This document shows, one piece after another, positions 1-9,305 of a DNA stretch of 18,847 nucleotides (the first letter of the stretch is position 1; the number at the start of each line of letters is the position of its first letter). The position numbers were made by a program, and so were the translations under genes. Where the stretch lies: the NCBI GenBank assembly GCA_002803225.1, contig NXFV01001680.1, forward strand, positions 1-18,847, written 5' to 3'. Under the pieces are notes generated by a model. It was not told the DNA's origin, searched no databases, and saw only the letters and a program-made list of their open reading frames with translations. This DNA comes from Gamarada debralockiae (lineage: Eukaryota; Ascomycota; Leotiomycetes; Helotiales; Hyphodiscaceae).

Positions 1-138
1 GAGTTAATATCACACGAGCGCACTAGTACTACAGAACCTCTTTTTAATATAATCACTATTGTCTCCCTTCCCCTGTTGCTACTTCTCTGATATACTGTAA
101 TCCCTCCTGCTGCCCTCCAGCTACTAGTAGCTGTTATA
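1..138 (+). mobile_element. 3' end of an LTR (copy A), truncated by the window edge
   Basis: This stretch matches the 3' part of three other copies in the window, ending at 6915, 7236 and 11882. Shared blocks include CACTATTGTCTC, CTTCTCTGATATACTGT and TGCCCTCCAGCTA. The others end in AGCTRTTACA; here the end reads AGCTGTTATA, a C-to-T change. Several other C/G positions are also T/A, so the copy is mildly RIP-mutated. The 5' part would lie outside the window. No coding capacity. The LTR reading rests on the TGTAA...TTACA ends of the longer copies and is good but not proven. Confidence 0.6.
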
Positions 139-144
139 GGAAGA

Positions 145-455
145 GGTAATATAAATATTATAATATATTATAGGTACTATAATAAGCTACTAAAGTTATA
201 GTATTAATTCTAAGTAGAACTATAATTTCGCGTTTTAGTGTTTTAGGCCTGTACGTAGTTAATTCTAACTAGTACTAGTAGATCTAGCTTTGCTAATTAC
301 ATAAGTATTTCCTCTGATAATACTAGTGCTAATTAGAATTAACTATATATAGGTCTAAAACACTAAAACGTAAAATTATAGTTCTACTTAAAATTAATAC
401 TATAACTTTAGTAGCTTATTATAGTACCTATAACGTATTGTAATATTTGTATTAC
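145..455. repeat. Large inverted repeat made of two Tc1/mariner ends facing each other
   Basis: The left arm (145-278) is the reverse complement of the right arm (323-455) with only scattered mismatches. The 44 bp spacer starts and ends with TA. The right arm is the left end of the Tc1/mariner element that follows. The left arm is the end of a second copy in opposite orientation, cut off at about 145 next to the LTR tail. TA beside each outer end is the target duplication expected for Tc1/mariner. Both arms are very AT-rich. Single-stranded DNA here could fold into a stem of about 130 bp. Confidence 0.75.
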
Positions 456-1785
456 TCCTTCTCTAGGCTCTTTAGAACCTTATAAATTCGATATTCTTAA
501 AAAGAAGTGTTTTTATAATATATTAGATAATCTTAATAAAACTAAGTTTATATAAGTAATTATAAAGGAAATTAAAGTTAATAAAAGTATAAGTAAATTA
601 TAAAAAAAGTAAAAAAAGAACTTAAGCTTTATTACTTATAAAAAGACTTAGTAAAGGTTTATAAAGCTTAATTAATATTTAAAAGTTATAAAATTAATTT
701 ATAAGATACTTATCTTATTATCTCGAAACTTTATTTAAAATTACTCTTTTAATATATAACTAAAATATTATAAAATACTTATTAAAAGATATTAATTAAC
801 TTAAAAACTTAAAGAGTATACTAAAAAAGACTAAATTTATAAATACACTTTTATTAAGAAAGAAGTCTTTACTAAAAATTATAAAAAAAAGATTTTTTAT
901 AAAGAAGAGTATAAAGATAAGTTTATAAAGGATTTTTAAAGTTATATCTTTTTTTTAAATAAAGTATATATTAACTTTAACTCTTTTACTATTAAAAGAG
1001 TCTTTTAAAAGTATAGATAATATTATAATAATAAGAATATTTAAAGAAGACCTATAAAAATAAAGGTTAAGTTCTATATTATTATATAAGTTACTTAATT
1101 TAATAAAGTAAAAAAACTAAAGTTTTATAATAATAAAAAAGACTATACTTTATATTTACTAATATCTTTAAAGCTATACTATTATCTTATAATTAAATCT
1201 AAGTAAGAGTATTAAGAGAGACTATAAAAATAAAAAGCTTTAAAGCCTTATAATACTAATATTAAAGTTAAGGGTAATTTTATAATATAAAAGTATTATA
1301 TAAAGTATCTCTTACTTATTTATATTAAAGTTATTTACAAAGTATATTTATATAATATTAGACTATAGCTATTTTAAGAGAATAAGGACTTCTTTTATAA
1401 TATAAAAAAAGATAGCCTTACTCGGAAGCTTAAAGATATTAATTAAATTATAAACCTTAAATACTTTACTTAAAGCTTTAATTTAAACTTAATAAAGGCT
1501 ATTTAAAATATAATAAAGTAATAATTACGTTGTAAGATCTTTTACTTAAAGGAGGAAATCAAGTAGGCTTTATAAGAGGAATAAGATAAAATCACTATAA
1601 CTAAGGTCCGAAAATATATTACCTAAATGCCTAGTAAATATATATAGCTTATTAGAAACGGTAGAAAGCCTATTAAGATTATATTATAGTAATAGCGTTA
1701 TATAAATAGAGTATATTTCAATTGTAGACCCCCCTTAAATTGTAGTGCGGCTGGCCTGTGTATAGTCAATTCTGACTAGCACTGG
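323..1785 (+). mobile_element. Tc1/mariner-type DNA transposon, RIP-mutated
   Basis: The left terminal repeat (from 323, CTAGTGCTAATTAGAATT) is the inverse of the right one, which ends near 1785 (CAATTCTGACTAGCACTGG). The right copy keeps its C and G bases while the left has T and A at the same positions. The body between them holds a ruined transposase. The ~1.46 kb length is normal for a one-gene element. Composition is extremely AT-rich up to about 1725 and then returns to normal inside the right terminal repeat. The left end is flanked by TA; at the right end the matching bases read TG, so the target duplication is imperfect. The element cannot move by itself. Confidence 0.75.
480..1692 (+). 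pseudogene. Tc1/mariner (DDE_3-type) transposase, destroyed by transitions
   Basis: One plus-strand frame stays aligned to the fungal Tc1-like transposase pattern from 1108 to the stop at 1690 with no insertion or deletion, only substitutions. Visible blocks are KKLKFYN (1111 on), ALKPYN..IKVKGN, KYYIKYLL, the second catalytic block LF*ENKD, SLTRKLKDIN*IINLKY, the third catalytic block SFNLNLIKAI*N, and near the C-terminus MPSKYIQLIRNGRKPIKIIL*. Most stops sit where the family has Trp or Gln (TGG to TAG/TAA, CAA to TAA), and acidic positions read Asn or Lys. That is what G-to-A and C-to-T changes produce. The N-terminal part (before ~1100) is too degraded to place the start; 480 is approximate. 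Domain names come from memory of the family, not a search. Confidence 0.75.
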
Positions 1786-2139
1786 TGACGAGATCCGGCT
1801 GATGGAGCCGACAAGCTGCGGAATGTGGAGCCGACAGGTTTAGAAAGACACGGGATCGCTTGGCATGATCAACAAACTTTCCTAGATAGAAACTACTTCA
1901 CGGAAAACCCTCCGCGAGGAAAAATTCCCCAGAATCATCTTCATACCAGAATCAAATTCAATATTGAAAAAATCAGAAACCCCCATCTAATATCATCCAG
2001 TGCTTCAGCTACGTGGAGAAATTGCAGTCGATTAGCAAGTACTGACGTCCAAGCTCGGTCCACGCTAACAACCTGCACTCCACTCGACGAACGGGTAACC
2101 GCCATTTAAGTCATAGGCTGCCGGCGACATTTGGGGAAC
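1786..2139. other. Upstream region of the regulator gene; no gene recognised
   Basis: The stretch lies between the transposon end and the ATG at 2140, with normal base composition. A 94-codon open frame at 1825-2109 has no recognisable motif or signal and probably occurs by chance. The direct repeat TGGAGCCGACA occurs at 1803-1813 and 1826-1836, and an inverted CGG/CCG pair lies at 1796-1810. The promoter of the regulator is expected here, but I see no clear TATA element close to the ATG. Confidence 0.4.
1796..1810. promoter_or_regulatory. Inverted CGG-N9-CCG pair, possible Zn2Cys6 binding site
   Basis: CGG, nine bases, then CCG: the arrangement many dimeric Zn2Cys6 regulators bind. It lies 330 bp upstream of the regulator's ATG and overlaps the first of two TGGAGCCGACA repeats. 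Autoregulation is possible, but triplet pairs like this arise often by chance and this one lies just outside a transposon end. Confidence 0.15.
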
Positions 2140-4899
2140 ATGGAAGCCGGGGATCAGAGAAGGCCTCAACCATCCGTTGATCCATTTTGGTGTACAATCT
2201 GTTCAGAGAGTTTTGTGAATGCGTTAGTATGATATTTTTCTATTGGCCATCCCACGGGCCCTTCGTCAACGAGGCTAATTGTGTCCAAGTGAACTATTGA
2301 GTCGTCATGCACACAGGCATGCCAACAAGAGAAAGAGAAACAAGTCACACAACGAGATCCCTATAGCCAGGACTCGGGTTTCCCAAGCTTGTAAGGCTTG
2401 CGCTACTGCGAAGGTGAAGTGCGACAATGACTCGCAAATCTGTAGGCGCTGTCGGAAGAAAGACATTTCATGTGTGAGAGCCGATGGAGGCGAAGACGAT
2501 ACTCTCGGTTTGTGCGAGAGATTAACAACTCCCTTGGTTTCGTCAGCCGCATCGTCGGGTAGCCCAGCTCCCGTAATCCCAAGCTCCCCAGGCTTAGGTA
2601 AGAATCGCCTATTTCGAATCGGACTAGGACTGACGAGATATCGTGGACAAGAAGCTGTTGCATCAGGAACAACCGAGGCAGAAGTACCAGAACTGACATT
2701 CTCTTCTGCGGTTGATGACTTTGCGATTAATACGCTCTTCGGCGATGACAACGCGCTCTTTTACGACTTTCTGGACTTTGAAAATTACTGGGACGCAGAC
2801 TTCTCGCAAGACGATGATGCAAATAGACAGGTACCACCTGTAATCTCACCTGCACCCAAACAGGCCCCTCTAGTAGACTTAATCAATACAGCATCGGGAG
2901 TCACCCCGTCCGAAGATTTTCGAAATTTCTGGGGAACCTGGCATCCCGGCGACGGGGATTACCAAATAGCCGAGCAATCGAACCTTGCGTTGCCTCCCAA
3001 CACTTTGCAGCTGAAGCTTGACGGCCTGGGGAGATATGATCCAACAGTTTACAAGGAGCCAATGTGCCCCGCCAAACGGGATGACATCCTCAAAATGATA
3101 CATCGTGCTTGCGAACCAGAAATAGGGTACTCCAACTTCTCGCCATTTCCACCAGAGTATTTCCTTGATCGCCTTATTGGGATTTTCTTCACATCGCATG
3201 CGACTCTGTATGATACGTGGATTCATATTCCCACTTTCAAACCTTGTCAGGCTCTGACAGAGCTCTTGGTGGCTTTGATTGCCGTTGGCGGCTCTTTGAG
3301 CTCTGGCCGCGTAGTTCAGGCTTTTGGATTTGCTCTGCAGGAAACTGTTGCAATTCGTCTTCCACAGGTAGTATGTTCAACCTCTCACGTTCATTTATAC
3401 CTTGCTCTGCTTCTTGTGACTGACGTGATTGAACCAGTTCCGGAAGACCAATATCTTTAGTAGAAACCTGTCATACGTTCAAGCACTTGCCTTGATTTTA
3501 CACATCGGTCTCTGGAGCGGAAACAAGAGAAAGATAGAGATTGCTGGTGGCTTCATTGGCAATCTTGTCAACGTAAGTGTCTTTACTGTCCAAAATTTTC
3601 AAGTACTGAGCAGAGTCCAGATGCTGCGATGTGGGAATCGTTTTCGACGTACGGCATATAAAGAAGTATGTCCACTACCACAAGATGAAGGTCCTATTCT
3701 GGAGATGAAATGGAGAGAGTGGATAGAGGAGCAATCGTTTACCAGGTATGTTTACCCCTGCGATCTGATAAAATCTTCCTTTTCATCGATGCCCTTCTGC
3801 AACTGTCAATCCGCGTACGAGGCGTTAAGCTCATATATTGATTCATAGGCTGGTTTACCATGCTTATATACATTGCGTGAGGCAAAGCCTCATCAAGTTC
3901 ATGGGATCTCCTGTCTCTACTAGAGAAATGGCTCTTCCTCTACCACAGTCCAGACGCTTGTGGTTCGCAAGAACAGCAACTGAATGGAAACGAATTTATC
4001 AAGAGATTCAGCCTCCAGACGATCTGCGAGCGCCATCGCTGGTATGTTGTCTCGCAGATCTCTCCCGACTGGAGTCATTGCCGGAGTTTTTTGACAAAGA
4101 CCTCGCGAGACTGGTAACTCTGCACGGCATCTCAAGGATGGTATTCGAACAGAGACTTTGCAGTGTTCCCATGTCTTTACAGGGAAGTCAAAACATGTTC
4201 TGGGATGAACATTCCTACGAAAAGATTGGTCGAATGATTCAGGAAGTTCGACAAGGATTTGAAATTAATGGCCACGATGTCAAACATCGTTTGACTTTGG
4301 AATTCATCTCAATGCATCATTCCTCATATATTGAGCAGGTCGAACTCTTTGCCGGTAAGGAAGGAGAGGATGAAGCAAGAATGGCCCATGACCTTCTTGT
4401 CAGATGGAGTGGGACGAAAGAAGCAAGGCAAGCTGTCTGGCACGCCGGGCAAGTGATCCGTGCTTTTGTCAGTCTACCACCTGAGCGTCTGACAGAGTTC
4501 TATGCTGTCACGTTATTCCATGCCACCTTATGCCTCTGGATTTACGGGACTCTACAGCCATCAAGTACGAATCGGTCACAACCTGCCTACAGCAATGACC
4601 AAGTATTTCAGTCTGTTATTATTGATGAAAAAGAGTCTCTAGAATCTCAGAAATGGGTCAGCCTAGGTCGCGGCTTTCCATCGATCAAAGCGTTCTCATC
4701 GCAAAAAAATTGTTGTACAGAGACGAGCTATTCTTCGTCGCTAGTTCCATTGGACAGGCCGGCGGAGACTGTCCGAACAACACTCCAGTGGCTGGTCAGT
4801 CAATTTTTAGAGAAGGATGAGAGGTTTCCCCGATTCGTTGAGTGTATCGGGCGTACCATGCATGCGCTCAGTCAAATACGTCGCGCATTTTCACGATAG
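2140..4899 (+). CDS. C2H2 plus Zn2Cys6 dual zinc-finger transcription factor with fungal regulatory domain
   Basis: Predicted nuclear DNA-binding regulator of 823 residues. Proposed exons: 2140-2222, 2290-3367, 3438-3572, 3621-3745, 3849-4899; introns of 67, 70, 48 and 103 bp, each GT...AG and preserving frame. The first splice (donor GTTAGT; branch-like GCTAAT, acceptor CCAAG) assembles a perfect C2H2 finger: Cys18, Cys21, Phe25, Leu31, His34, His38. A basic linker (KRKRNK) follows, then Zn2Cys6 with Cys62-X2-65-X6-72-X6-79-X2-82-X6-89. Residues 178-204 are acidic and aromatic, a possible activation segment. The fungal transcription-factor domain runs from about 318 (DTWIHIPTF at 336; IGLWSGNKRKIEIA at 410). 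The order C2H2, Zn2Cys6, regulatory domain is a known fungal architecture. Start choice: the long frame at 2279 has no ATG before the fingers. The second intron could also use the GTATGT donor three bases later, adding one Val. Target genes cannot be inferred. Confidence 0.85.
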
Positions 4900-6609
4900 G
4901 CATGCTGAGCCTATTCCACTTAGATAATCCAAGTTGTGAAGGTCGTTTTGGAACCCTGCAGTGGGTTGTGGTAGACAAAGTCAAGAACTGGCTTATGGCG
5001 TGAAAGAGGCTCGCGGAGGGGTGGATAGCAATTTTATGCTCGAAACCGGCACATAGCGGTGTGGTCAACAAAGTTAAGAAAAGGCTTATGATCAGACGAC
5101 CCAGACCAATGTAATTAGGTCCACCTTGAGGTGATTGAGTTATAAGGTGACTCATTTGATAAGCTTCTGTAGGTGATCATCCTCCACTCTAAATCGGTCT
5201 ATGGATTACCTGTTCAATTATGCTTCGCAACAAGCTCCGAGTGAGAACAGTTGACACTTTGAACCCCACTAGGAAATGAAGGGTTTTGATCACCGGAGCA
5301 TCTTTGTCAGTATCATGTCAAGTGTCTTTCTTGATTCGAACTTTAAGAGTGGCCGGTTCGCAAGATGTCGTCAAATTATGGGACGGAAGTAACATCTTAC
5401 GTACCTTTTCATATGTTATAATTGTTACATTTACAAGTCACCTTGAATCCCATCTAACATTGCTTAAACCATTTGATATACAAAATACCCATCTTCGAGG
5501 TCCTAAATTATTCTTGACCGACAAGACATGATGTGGCCAGTCTCGAGTATCCAGAATTATTATATCAAATCATATTTCACATTAGGCGTCCCCATCCCAA
5601 CCACAAACCCAGATAATTTTACCGGACTATGGATACCATCAGCAGGTTCGTGCATTTGGTTCCCTCGTATTGCCTTGCCTCTAGTTTTCCAACATTTGAC
5701 TACCGTAGTCAACTTTTCAGAGCCTGACTGACACATTCGCCATAGAGAAATACAGTCGCGTCTAAAAAGTATAACTGAAATTGCCTTATTTTCGCGTTTT
5801 ACGCAATTCTCCTCTATCCTTCCTTAATATATCGCAACAAATTCTCTCACCGAAGGAACCGTGTTCGAGCTACATTTAGAATGAGGATTGAAGGATAACT
5901 ATTTCAACCCTCAAAAGTCAAGAAAAGATAGTTGCTCTACTATTTTAAGGACTCAGAGCGTAGTACTCCAGGTATAGGAACCTATTCCTCATATTACTCA
6001 CCTGCTTCTATATAGGCGGATTTCAATACCTCCATCCCAACCAGCCCAAGACTTACCTGCGCTTTACACTCTCAGACATACTAAGTCCTAGAATGAGTGT
6101 AGACTCTCATGGTAGTGACCTCATTCTTGACATGCTATGGAGGGGGATACTTCGGGTGGCTGTGCAGGATACCTCCTAGCAGCAACGCCCGCAACAGCAA
6201 AAAAATCCTGTGGAAAAGACTGCTTGAATAGGAGGTGATGGTTCTTTGTACTCGGAATGGCCTGCATCGATATGTCGCTTGATGAGCCATTGCAAATTTG
6301 CAACAATGGTTTTAACACTGAACAGTCACCCCTTAGTGAGCACTCACCACAGAGTGAATAGTCACACCCTAGTGAGCACACCAAACAGTGTATACTCATC
6401 ACTGATTAGAACAATTTAGCTAATGCCTAGGACTCTCGGCACTCTTTTCAGGCTTTCCTTCTATTTCCAGTGCTTTTCTCGTGTGACAAACTGTATTGAC
6501 CCAAAAGAAGTTAGTGAAAGTTGCCGCAACAGTGAACTGATCGAAGCCAGAGCAGTTGAGGCCAGAACAGTTGAAGTGTAATAGGAGTCTAGATTCATAA
6601 GGGCCCTAA
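4900..6609. other. Intergenic region, no recognisable gene
   Basis: Open frames here are short (up to about 90 codons), lack recognisable motifs and often lack a plausible ATG. A loose 25 bp direct repeat (ACAAAGTYAAGAA...GGCTTATG) occurs near 4975-4998 and 5069-5093. A 36 bp tandem duplication lies at 6320-6391. Around 6550-6576 a short AGCAGTTGAGGCCAGAACAGTTGA motif is internally repeated. The part near 6577 repeats the start of the LTR that follows (TGTAATAGGAG). Nothing supports a gene or RNA. Confidence 0.5.
6320..6391. repeat. Tandem duplication, 2 x 36 bp
   Basis: GAACAGTCACCCCTTAGTGA (6320) recurs as GAATAGTCACACCCTAGTGA (6356), with a period of exactly 36. On the minus strand it lies in a 93-codon open frame and would give a 12-residue Cys-containing repeat. 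That frame has no other coding signs, so the duplication is more likely a non-coding minisatellite. Confidence 0.6.
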
Positions 6610-6915
6610 TGTAATAGGAGCCCAGGCCCTGAAGGAACAGGCTAGGCTATGCAGACCCTGGAGGGGTACCGGAGCCCGGAAGGCTCAGAAATCGGAGTCA
6701 GCCGCCAGTACAGCTGCTATGTGAAGTATAAGTAAGGTTTATTGACCCTACTTTGGGAAGGCAAGCTTAAGTTTATTATTCACAAGCGTACAAGTACTTC
6801 GAAGCCTCTTTTAACTACTGCGAATGCAACCACTATTGTCTCTTTTCCCCTATTACTACTTCTCTGATATACTGTGATCCCTCCTGTTGCCCTCCAGCTA
6901 CCTGTAGCTGTTACA
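6610..6915 (+). mobile_element. Solo LTR (copy B)
   Basis: The copy starts TGTAATAGGAG and ends TAGCTGTTACA, giving the TG...CA ends and short inverted termini of a long terminal repeat. The flanks are CCTAA (6605-6609) and CCTAG (6916-6920), a one-mismatch candidate for a 5 bp target duplication. An internal AGTATAAGTAAGG block near 6725 is shared with copy D and could be the TATA region. The 3' 150 bp matches copies A and D closely. The starting motif TGTAATAGGAG also occurs at 6577, so a start 33 bp earlier is possible. It encodes nothing. The parent superfamily is not certain; Copia would fit a 5 bp duplication. Confidence 0.65.
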
Positions 6916-6920
6916 CCTAG

Positions 6921-7236
6921 GGAGTGATTTGAGACTATGGAAGCCCTGAAGAATGGTAATAAGGCTACAAGGTCGGGCCGTAAGCGGCCGTGAGAGCAGG
7001 GGCAGACCGTAAATGTCCGTAAGCTGGTTACAGGCTAGACTGTTGATGTATTATATATACAAGCTGTGTAAGCTAGGGGGCTCAGGTGGCCAAGCTCGAA
7101 TTTCGGAAATCAGATTGTACGAATGCTCAGGAATCCTATTATCAATACAACCAATACTTCTTCTTTTACTGAACTGTTACGTCTCTGATATACTGTAATC
7201 CCCCCTGTTGCCCTCCAGCTACCTATAGCTATTACA
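6921..7236 (+). mobile_element. Second LTR copy (copy C), degraded, directly after copy B
   Basis: The last ~55 bp (CTCTGATATACTGTAATC, TGCCCTCCAGCTACC, AGCTATTACA) clearly match the other LTR ends. Near its left side GGAAGCCCTGAAG matches copy D at 11534. The middle is poorly conserved and the expected TGTAATAGG start is not visible, so the left border is approximate. It is separated from copy B by only CCTAG, so the two stand in tandem with no internal retroelement sequence between them. Confidence 0.5.
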
Positions 7237-8293
7237 TCTTGCTATAAATCCTTTGTACGAGGCAATCCCACCTTGTCTTTAGCACTAGCACTCTTGGTTT
7301 AAATTCAGCTAAGGTTTCTGTTTCAAGCTTCTCTGCTTTTAGTCCTTTTAATATCCTTGAAATAAAGGACCTGCTCCTCTTCTTAAATAAAGCTACGGCT
7401 GGGATAAAAGAAGAATTCGTGGTTCATATCATTTCTGAGGCTAAGGTCAAGTGTCTACATTTAAGAGTCGCGCGGCAAATATAAGGCAGACTCTAAAGAA
7501 AAGGGGAAGCAAGAGAGAAAAGGCCTCGTTTAGACTCGAGTTCTTACTAGATCCCTGAGCCAAAAAAGAGGCTCAATCACAGCTCTTACTAAAGCAAGAA
7601 GAGGAATCTAAATCTAACCTTAAAGTGAGTAGTCTACCTTTGTACTGTACAGCTGCCTATACTAATCTAAATAGAATATCTTTGTGAAAAGGGAAGAACT
7701 AGACATTAAGAGCAAGCCTTTACGTCATCTTCTAGTCCTACGATCCTAAGATCTCAAAAGATAATTAAGACAGAGGCAAGTCGAGAGAAGAAGCCGAAAG
7801 CATAGAAAGCATAGAAACGTTTGCAATTAATATAAAATGCTCGTTCCCTACTTTTTGCACGTGTGATATTCGCGAAAACAGGAAATTGGGTTTGGTTAAT
7901 AAGGTAGCTGCTGGCTCTGTGCCTCACTAAGATCATTGGCTCATCCGGCGATTAGAGATAGGGCTCGATGAATCAGATCGACAGGTCTGATACAATAGCT
8001 TCTGGTTTTTGTCTTGTACGTTTGGCAGGAGCATAGCGTAATCATCAATAATCAACTCGGCCTGCAGCTTTCGACAAAAGGATTGCTTGAATAGGCGTGA
8101 ATCAGTCGTAAAGGAGCACCAATTTTCTCTCCGAGAACCATAAGTAGGACGTCATGTGAGACCCTGGGGAGCGGACCAGGAAGGCATCGGTGAATATTGC
8201 CCGAAATATCGGTATTTTTGGTACCGATCTGACCCGATATCTGGAGCACCGATCTAACCCCATATCTGAAGGCTCAGTAGACTCGGCCGGAAG
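7237..8293. other. Gene-free stretch, possible transposon debris
   Basis: No open frame with recognisable motifs. Around 7390-7640 the plus strand translates into Lys/Arg/Glu-rich stretches broken by stops; this could be a decayed coding segment, but I cannot name a family. A 25 bp tandem duplication lies at 8223-8272, preceded by a small hairpin (ATCGGTA...TACCGAT, 8204-8226). No RNA gene seen. Confidence 0.4.
8223..8272. repeat. Tandem duplication, 2 x 25 bp
   Basis: ACCGATCTGACCCGATATCT (8223) is followed at exactly 25 bp by ACCGATCTAACCCCATATCT. It sits about 20 bp upstream of the MITE-like element. No function is suggested. Confidence 0.6.
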
Positions 8294-8860
8294 GTACAAT
8301 CGGTTCCGGTGAGTGTTCGGCACTTTTTACTATGTAAAAATGATACTTTGACTTTGGACAACTATCATTTATCAGCGAATAAATAAAACACCTCAAAACT
8401 TAAAAGCATAATAACTAAGCTTCTTATAAAAAATAATTGTGAATTTTTTTATATTTGAATAAGTAGTTCCAGTTTTATTAAGTTTTTATTTGAATAGATT
8501 TTATGATTTTCTTGTAAAAAATTAAGCGAAATTTCTGATTTTATTCTAAAACCCTATACCTTTTAAATAAATATTAACAAATTATTAATAAAGATTTTAT
8601 TTTAATAATAAAGAGTTAAATTGAATTTTAGCCCTATTGATATAATTTTTGATTTAAAAGATACTTAAAAGATTAATAAATATTTTTAATTTCTAAATAT
8701 TTCTAAATAATTTAATTTAAAGAATAAGATAATTCAGATGTTTAGCTTTAAAATACATCTTTTTTTATAAAATTATATTTTGTGGTTATTTAATTATAAA
8801 GCTTTGAAATAAAGTCATAGATTTTAAAAAGTGACGAACACTCACCAGAACCGATTGTAC
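8294..8860. mobile_element. MITE-like non-autonomous DNA transposon with ~35 bp terminal inverted repeats
   Basis: The left end GTACAATCGGTTCCGGTGAG...TTCGGCACTTTTTA (8294 on) is matched in reverse complement by the right end (8826-8860: AAAAAGTGACGAACACTCAC...GATTGTAC) with two mismatches over ~35 bp. If the element proper begins CAATCGG, both ends are flanked by TA, the target duplication of Tc1/mariner-type elements. The ~567 bp interior is strongly AT-rich and has no open frame of note, so it would depend on a transposase elsewhere. It lies ~450 bp upstream of the membrane-protein gene. I do not recognise the family name. Confidence 0.75.
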
Positions 8861-9305
8861 ATGTGTACAAGCTGTACAGAGCTCTATATATACAGGCTCT
8901 ACCGACAGTAGAACTGGAATAAGAATCAAGCCAAGTTCATCTAAAGAATCACTTCTACGAAGCTCATTCACTAGTGTCCATATGGCCCTGCCCTATCCCA
9001 GTAGTTAGTCTTAGGAGCTTCATGCTCAACTCAATATACTATTTCCTATAATACTAGTAACGTCTTGTCATATACTTATATAATTAAAAGTAGAATTTTT
9101 TTAACATACAAAATAATATCTAAGATATTAGAATTCTGATTAACAAACGAGGAGTTATCGCTCACCATACTTGTGGCGCAACGCTCGTGACTTTCCGACT
9201 TGGCACAGCCTCCGCCATCAGGCAATCTCACCTTAGAATGGCCTAAGAAAATTCCTCTATCATGTTCGAACACCTCCTCTTTTAAACGTTTTCTAAACTC
9301 ACAGC
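8861..9305. other. Upstream region of the membrane-protein gene; no gene recognised
   Basis: Between the MITE and the ATG at 9306. It begins with short overlapping palindromic words (TGTACATGTGTACA, AGCTGTACAGAGCT) and has a TATATATA near 8885, then an AT-rich patch around 9040-9130. The last 60 bp before the ATG are C/T-rich, as often seen upstream of fungal start codons. Minus-strand open frames here look spurious. Confidence 0.4.

Noticed and set aside
1825..2109. 94-codon plus-strand open frame
   Set aside because: No motif, no signal or membrane segment, no splice context; it lies in the expected promoter region of the regulator.
2305..2751. Minus-strand open frame of 148 codons
   Set aside because: Antisense shadow of the regulator's zinc-finger exon.
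2279..3460. 393-codon open frame taken as a complete gene starting at 2279
   Set aside because: It begins with TTG and has no ATG before the zinc fingers; its 3' end runs into an intron at 3368. The spliced five-exon model explains it better.
5286..5731. Two successive plus-strand frames (81 and 67 codons) as exons of one gene
   Set aside because: The first lacks an ATG at its start, no shared domain is visible and no convincing intron joins them.
6320..6391. Short repeats as a CRISPR-like array
   Set aside because: Two directly adjacent 36 bp units without spacers; the organism is a fungus.
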